Of a DNA stretch of 53,466 nt, positions 49,816-53,466 are shown one piece after another (position 1 is the stretch's first letter; every line of letters starts with the position of its first letter). A model generated the notes under the pieces. It had not been told where the DNA came from. It was given only the letters and a program-made list of their open reading frames with translations, and searched no databases. Position numbers and translations under genes: made by a program. This stretch comes from Corynebacterium stationis (GTDB lineage: Bacteria > Actinomycetota > Actinomycetes > Mycobacteriales > Mycobacteriaceae). The stretch spans positions 1 to 53,466 of the forward strand of contig NZ_CP009252.1 of the NCBI RefSeq assembly GCF_001941345.1, written 5' to 3'.

Positions 49816-51819
49816 CTACTCCCCGGAAACCCGGGCGTTTTCGCCGCTCCCCCGCACCTGCCGGAGGAGCGCAAAGGTGACAAAGGCCAGCGGAACCACA
49901 CCTGTGGCCCAGGCCAGGACGGCGGCGCGTTGGTCAGCGAGCAGATCGAGCTCCCAGGGCAAAAGCAGGGAGCGGTAGAACTCCTCGCCCAGGATCGTGT
50001 CCAGGCGCAGGAGATAGACCCCGACAAGCAGGTGGACGGGCAGGGAGGCGACCAGCCACCCCAGGCGGACGGCGGCCGGGCGACGGCGCGGGATCAGGTC
50101 GGGGCCGAGCATCCCCCAGACGTAGAAGCACCCGGAGACCAGGAGCACGGTGTTCATGATCAGCTGCCCCGCGTACTTGGAGATCAGCAGCTCATAGAGC
50201 GGGATGAACAGGTACATGACGTAGAAGAACACCAGGAACTGCAGGGTGTTGACCACCGGATGGGTGATCACCCCCACCAACCGGCTGCGGGTGAAGGCGC
50301 GCACCCAGTCGTGGATATTCGGCCTACCCGGGGCCCCCGGGGCGAAGGCGGTCATCAGCAGGGTCAGCGGGGCACCCATCACCAGGAAGATGGGGATGAC
50401 CAGCGACAAGATGATGTGACCGACCATGTGCACCGAGAAGACCGCGGGCATATTCAGCCCGATCCCGGAACTCATCGTCACCAGCAGGGTCACACATCCG
50501 GCCAACCACCAGGCGGTGGGGGTGCTTGACCAGGTGTGACCTGTCTGGCGGGTGCGCCACACAGCGGAGAGATAGCCGACGGCCAGAAGCAGGGCGAGGG
50601 CACCAAACAGCAGGTCAAAGCGCCACATGCCCCACACGTTGAGGATGGTGGGCTTCTCGGACAGCTCGTAGCCGAGCTTGGTGGCCATCTGCGAGAGGTT
50701 CGGGATGCGCGGTGAGGGCGGCGGGGTGCGCCCCATGGTGATGGCGATACCGGTGACCGCCGCCATGACAAGCACCTCGACGATGGCGACCTGGCGGAAC
50801 AGGCGGCGATCAGCGGGGTTGGCCTGCACCTGCGGAATGACCCACGCCCGGTGGATCCACCCGAAGACACCGAGGATGATCACGCCGATGGTCTTGGCCA
50901 CGATGATTAACCCGTACCGGGTGGTCAACAGATCCGTCAGCTCGATGCGGATGGCGGCGTTGACTAACCCGGACACGGCCATGACGATGATGGAGACCAG
51001 GGCGATTGTCGAGTAGCGGCGCAGCGCAATATCCAGGTCAGGTCCCAGGCGACGCCCGTGGGCGAGCAGGGCCATGAGTCCGCCGACCCACAGGACTAAG
51101 AAGACCAGGTGCCACAGGTAGGAGTTGGTGCCGTGGTCGTGGTTGCCGCCCGAGGAGGAGTGCCCTGTCAGGCCCAGGGGGATGATCATGAGGATTGACC
51201 CGAGGAGCAACAGTGGTTGGGTGATCCACGCCCGGCTCATCAGGCCCGTACCACCGGTGACCAGGGCAATAAGCGCGACGATCAGCCACACCCGGGCCAT
51301 GGCCACCTGCTCGACGGCCACCGTCAGGGTCTCCAGGCCGAGTGTCTGGGCCAGGGGGGTGCCGGAGACATCTGAGAGCACCAGCGGGATCATCAACAAC
51401 GCGATCAGTCCGAAGCAGATGGCCGCGACCGCACCGGTACGCGAGGCCAGGTGCCCGTCCACACTCAACGAGGCCTGATGCAGGCGGTCGTGATCACCGC
51501 CGGGCAACCGTGGGGAGATGAGGAAAGCAGCGAACAAGAAAGAACCGGCCGACAGGGCAGCGAGCATCCAACCGACCGCACGGAAAAACGGCAACCCGAA
51601 GGTGGTCGCGATGCCCGGGTTGGGGATCCCCAGGGCCGCGAGGGATTCGCCGAGGAAGCTGTAGGCAACCGTCCCGCCGACGGCACCTGCGACGGCGAAA
51701 AAGAGCAGGTACAACGGCCACGTGGGGCGTACCCGCTCCTGAGGCCGGCGCCCGATGGCGGGGGTCGTCCCTGCGGTCGTATCCGTGGCAGTGGGGGTGT
51801 TATTTACCGGGTGGGTCAT
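49816..51819 (-). CDS. Fused copper resistance protein CopD and cytochrome oxidase assembly protein CtaG (667 aa)
   Basis: A membrane protein with about fifteen helices. The first half is CopD-like: GLTGHSSSGGNHDHGTNSYL, WHLVFLVLWVGGLMALLAHG, and GWIHRAWVIPQVQ. It moves copper across the membrane together with CopC. The second half is CtaG/caa3-type: MPAVFSVHMVGHIILSLVIP, FLVMGAPLTLLM, HPVVNTLQFLVFFYVMYLF, and PWELDLLADQRAAVLAWATG. This part is linked to copper delivery to cytochrome oxidase. Fusion of the two is known in actinobacteria. The ATG at 51817-51819 is preferred; another ATG lies 13 codons upstream, and neither has a strong ribosome site. The gene diverges from copC. Confidence 0.92.
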   Translation of the reverse strand: MTHPVNNTPTATDTTAGTTPAIGRRPQERVRPTWPLYLLFFAVAGAVGGTVAYSFLGESLAALGIPNPGIATTFGLPFFRAVGWMLAALSAGSFLFAAFLISPRLPGGDHDRLHQASLSVDGHLASRTGAVAAICFGLIALLMIPLVLSDVSGTPLAQTLGLETLTVAVEQVAMARVWLIVALIALVTGGTGLMSRAWITQPLLLLGSILMIIPLGLTGHSSSGGNHDHGTNSYLWHLVFLVLWVGGLMALLAHGRRLGPDLDIALRRYSTIALVSIIVMAVSGLVNAAIRIELTDLLTTRYGLIIVAKTIGVIILGVFGWIHRAWVIPQVQANPADRRLFRQVAIVEVLVMAAVTGIAITMGRTPPPSPRIPNLSQMATKLGYELSEKPTILNVWGMWRFDLLFGALALLLAVGYLSAVWRTRQTGHTWSSTPTAWWLAGCVTLLVTMSSGIGLNMPAVFSVHMVGHIILSLVIPIFLVMGAPLTLLMTAFAPGAPGRPNIHDWVRAFTRSRLVGVITHPVVNTLQFLVFFYVMYLFIPLYELLISKYAGQLIMNTVLLVSGCFYVWGMLGPDLIPRRRPAAVRLGWLVASLPVHLLVGVYLLRLDTILGEEFYRSLLLPWELDLLADQRAAVLAWATGVVPLAFVTFALLRQVRGSGENARVSGE

Positions 51820-51950
51820 CTGTGTCCATTTCGCCGTCCATGCCGCCTCCACTCTCATGGTGTGCTCGGAAGCGGGCGTGAGGTTCACCCTAATAGGGCC
51901 TGCGGGTGTTCTTGTAAATTGCCCAGGGACCGGTATCTTCCCCCGGTTCA

Positions 51951-51964
51951 CCCCCTGCAGGGGG
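51951..51964. promoter_or_regulatory. Perfect 14-bp palindrome in the copD/copC gap
   Basis: ccccctgcaggggg lies in the divergent promoter region, about 130 bp before the copD-ctaG ATG and 155 bp before copC. It is G/C-rich like CsoR targets but lacks the tata arms. It could be an operator for a copper regulator. Confidence 0.4.
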
Positions 51965-52080
51965 CACCGACCTGGGAAGAACAACACCCGGTGAAGGCGC
52001 CGTGGCCGGGAACTTTCCTCCCGCCTGTTCCGACTAGTGTCTTGGTACCTCCCGCAGGCAGGTGTCTTAGTCGCTCACAT

Positions 52081-52096
52081 CCGGTTGAAGAACCGG
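52081..52096 (+). promoter_or_regulatory. Small hairpin in the copC leader
   Basis: ccggtt-gaag-aaccgg forms a perfect six-base stem with a tetraloop 8 bases before the ribosome site of copC. It may affect translation or RNA stability. Confidence 0.45.
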
Positions 52097-52116
52097 CCCA
52101 ACCCAGGAGGACTTTC

Positions 52117-52701
52117 GTGATCATCTCCCCCACGCTCCCTCGTCGTGTGCTGGCTACTGTTGTGGCGGTCGGGGCCCTGACCGTCGTAGCCACCCCGGTT
52201 GCCCTCGCGCATGACTCCGTGATCGGCGGCAATCCCGCGGACGGTGACGTGGTCGAAGAATTTCCGCGCAGCATCGAGCTGGAGTTCTCCGGGCTTCCCC
52301 AGGAAGGTTTCAGCACCGTAGCCATCACCGACCAGAACTCCGGTGATCTCCTGTTCAGTGGTGAGCCGACCATCGACGGCCGACTGGTGACCCTTGATCT
52401 ACCTGCGGATGTCAGCGGCGGGCCAGGTGACTACACCATCGGCTTCCAGATCCTCTCCTCCGACGGCCACGCCACCCGCAGCGAGACCACCTTCACCGTC
52501 GTCGGTGACGCCCAAACGACCGCCACCACCACGGGCACCGACGCCAAGCCTGTGGAGGAGACCACAGCCGCCGAGAACACCGCCGAGGGGGCCACCTCCG
52601 TAGTCAGTAATCCGATAGTCCTGACCCTCGCGGGGTTGGCCCTCTTCGGCGTCATCGCCGGGGCCATCGTGCTGGTTGTCCGGAGCCGTGACAGGCGTTA
52701 G
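52117..52701 (+). CDS. copC: CopC-family copper-binding protein with C-terminal anchor (194 aa)
   Basis: The GTG at 52117 is chosen because caggagg lies 7-8 bases upstream and a signal peptide follows (RVLATVVAVGALTVVATPVA, cleaved before His in ALA-HDSV). The mature N-terminal His and the later DGHATRSETTF motif supply the Cu(II) site typical of CopC. The cupredoxin-like beta barrel spans about residues 32-130. A Thr-rich linker and a C-terminal membrane helix (IVLTLAGLALFGVIAGAIVL) anchor it outside the cell. It faces the divergent copD-ctaG gene, so the two form the usual CopC-CopD pair. Confidence 0.94.
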   Translation: MIISPTLPRRVLATVVAVGALTVVATPVALAHDSVIGGNPADGDVVEEFPRSIELEFSGLPQEGFSTVAITDQNSGDLLFSGEPTIDGRLVTLDLPADVSGGPGDYTIGFQILSSDGHATRSETTFTVVGDAQTTATTTGTDAKPVEETTAAENTAEGATSVVSNPIVLTLAGLALFGVIAGAIVLVVRSRDRR

Positions 52702-52877
52702 GAAGCAGAAGACTCCCGCTACATCCTGAGCGCCGGTGTGCCATGCCGCGGGTCAATCTCCCTCCAGGCTGACGCGGTTTCAGGACCCCACCTCCCACCT
52801 GACGTTCGTCGGACATCCAGGGGCGACCACCCGAGGGACAATTGCAGACTAATCAGCCCCCACTGTATGGTCAGTGC

Positions 52878-53243
52878 ATGCTGACTATTGCTTCTCGTCT
52901 TGATGTGATGAACCGGCTGGGACGTGCCATGGCCGATCCCACCCGGTCCCGGATCCTGTTATCCCTGCTGGAGGCTCCAGGTTATCCAGCGCAGTTGGCC
53001 CGGGACCTGGAGTTGACGCGCTCGAATGTCTCCAACCACCTGACGTGCCTGCGGGACTGCGGGATCGTGGTCTCCGAGCCAGAGGGGCGGCGCACCCGCT
53101 ATGACATTGCTGATGCCCACCTGGCGCGTGCCCTTAACGCCCTGGTGGAGACCACCCTCGCCGTCGATGAGGACGCCGCCTGCCTGGACCCGCAGTGCCC
53201 GGTCGCCGGTTGCTGCGATACGGACGGAGGCCAGCAGTCATGA
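52878..53243 (+). CDS. cmtR: CmtR-type Cd/Pb-sensing ArsR repressor (121 aa)
   Basis: A winged-helix metal sensor. Cys57 and Cys61 lie in the recognition helix (SNHLTCLRDCGIV), and Cys102 in the tail (DEDAACLDPQC). These are the same three positions that bind Cd(II) or Pb(II) in Mycobacterium CmtR. Extra Cys follow (PVAGCCDTDGG). The ATG at 52878 begins the fold; the frame continues upstream, but a -10-like tatggt at 52865-52870 leaves almost no leader, so translation is leaderless. The gene overlaps the following ATPase gene by 4 bp (ATGA), the expected sensor-pump operon. Confidence 0.94.
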   Translation: MLTIASRLDVMNRLGRAMADPTRSRILLSLLEAPGYPAQLARDLELTRSNVSNHLTCLRDCGIVVSEPEGRRTRYDIADAHLARALNALVETTLAVDEDAACLDPQCPVAGCCDTDGGQQS

Positions 53244-53466
53244 CGTCTGCCTGTGGTTGTGAACCGTCCGCACCGATGACCGAAGAAGATGAGCACACCC
53301 CGTGGTGGCGTGACCGCGCCATCCTCCTCCCGGTGGCTTCCGGAATGTTCCTGCTCATCGGCCTGATCCTCGAGTGGTTTATCCCCGGGGCCGGGCTGGT
53401 GGCCACCGTATTGTTCTGGGCCTCCCTGCTGCTGGGTGCCTCCCAGTTCGTCCCCGGAGCCCTCAC
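53240..53466 (+). CDS. cadA: Cd/Zn/Pb-type P1B ATPase, N-terminal 75 codons (continues at base 1)
   Basis: The ATG at 53240 overlaps the cmtR stop. The protein begins MTSACGCEPSAPMTEEDEHT, with a short Cys motif as possible metal entry site. A membrane segment (LLPVASGMFLLIGLILEWFI) and the start of the next one follow, reaching FVPGAL at the last bases. The frame is still open at the window end, where two bases of a codon remain. Base 1 completes it as Thr, and the text goes on GLVTRGKLGIGLLMTISA, exactly the next part expected in CadA-type pumps. Together with 1-1747 it gives 657 residues. Confidence 0.93.
   Translation, partial: MTSACGCEPSAPMTEEDEHTPWWRDRAILLPVASGMFLLIGLILEWFIPGAGLVATVLFWASLLLGASQFVPGAL

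Overview
The window reads as one complete circular plasmid of 53,466 bp from a high-GC Gram-positive bacterium, most likely Corynebacterium or a close relative. The strongest argument for circularity is at the ends. The P-type ATPase gene that starts at 53240 runs off the right edge and continues, in the same frame and at the expected protein position, at base 1, giving one uninterrupted 657-residue ATPase. The assignment to Corynebacterium is an inference from the gene families: CmtR, CsoR, SulP with its MerR regulator, MerA, CopD-CtaG, and an IS6-type element with a 'ggtgctgttgcaaag' end.

Plasmid backbone (about 13.1-31.3 kb, visibly lower in G+C). It holds ParA and a basic ParB-like partner, a long MobF relaxase-helicase TraA behind a candidate oriT, and RepA behind a hairpin-rich leader. 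Seven 18-bp iterons and a perfect DnaA box (oriV) follow repA. There is also a one-gene type IIG/ISP-like restriction-modification enzyme, an HNH nuclease, several very small genes, and a secreted cysteine-containing protein. No type IV secretion or coupling protein genes are seen, so the plasmid looks mobilizable rather than self-transmissible. A family of palindromes built on 'ttgcaatatat' sits at three promoter-like sites with a common 'taaact' -10 element. Two 570-bp direct repeats bracket the partition region.

Metal-resistance modules (about 60-70% G+C). They comprise: a cmtR-cadA pair across the origin; a frameshifted SURF1 gene and a second Zn/Cd-type ATPase (1.8-5.1 kb); a SHOCT protein beside a truncated multicopper oxidase (5.5-6.1 kb); divergent merA/merR (7.9-9.8 kb); a SulP anion transporter with a MerR regulator (10.9-13.1 kb); mntR, a wrecked mntA and mntH (33.0-35.4 kb); a copper operon copZ-copA-YHS-csoR with two CsoR-like boxes, plus a Csp-type copper storage protein and a DUF1541 lipoprotein (39.0-44.4 kb); a methyltransferase (44.8 kb); a VKOR/DsbA disulfide pair, a CmtR-like regulator and an M23 peptidase (46.7-49.4 kb); and a CopD-CtaG fusion divergent from copC (49.8-52.7 kb).

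The modules are separated by insertion sequences: two IS6-like copies carrying the same frameshifts, an isolated IS6 end, an intact IS3 element, an IS3 element interrupted by an IS30 element with target duplications visible for both, a half IS3 element, and IS5 and IS30 fragments. The layout suggests metal-resistance cassettes gathered step by step onto a small mobilizable replicon. Calls are from reading the sequence and translations; no database search was possible.
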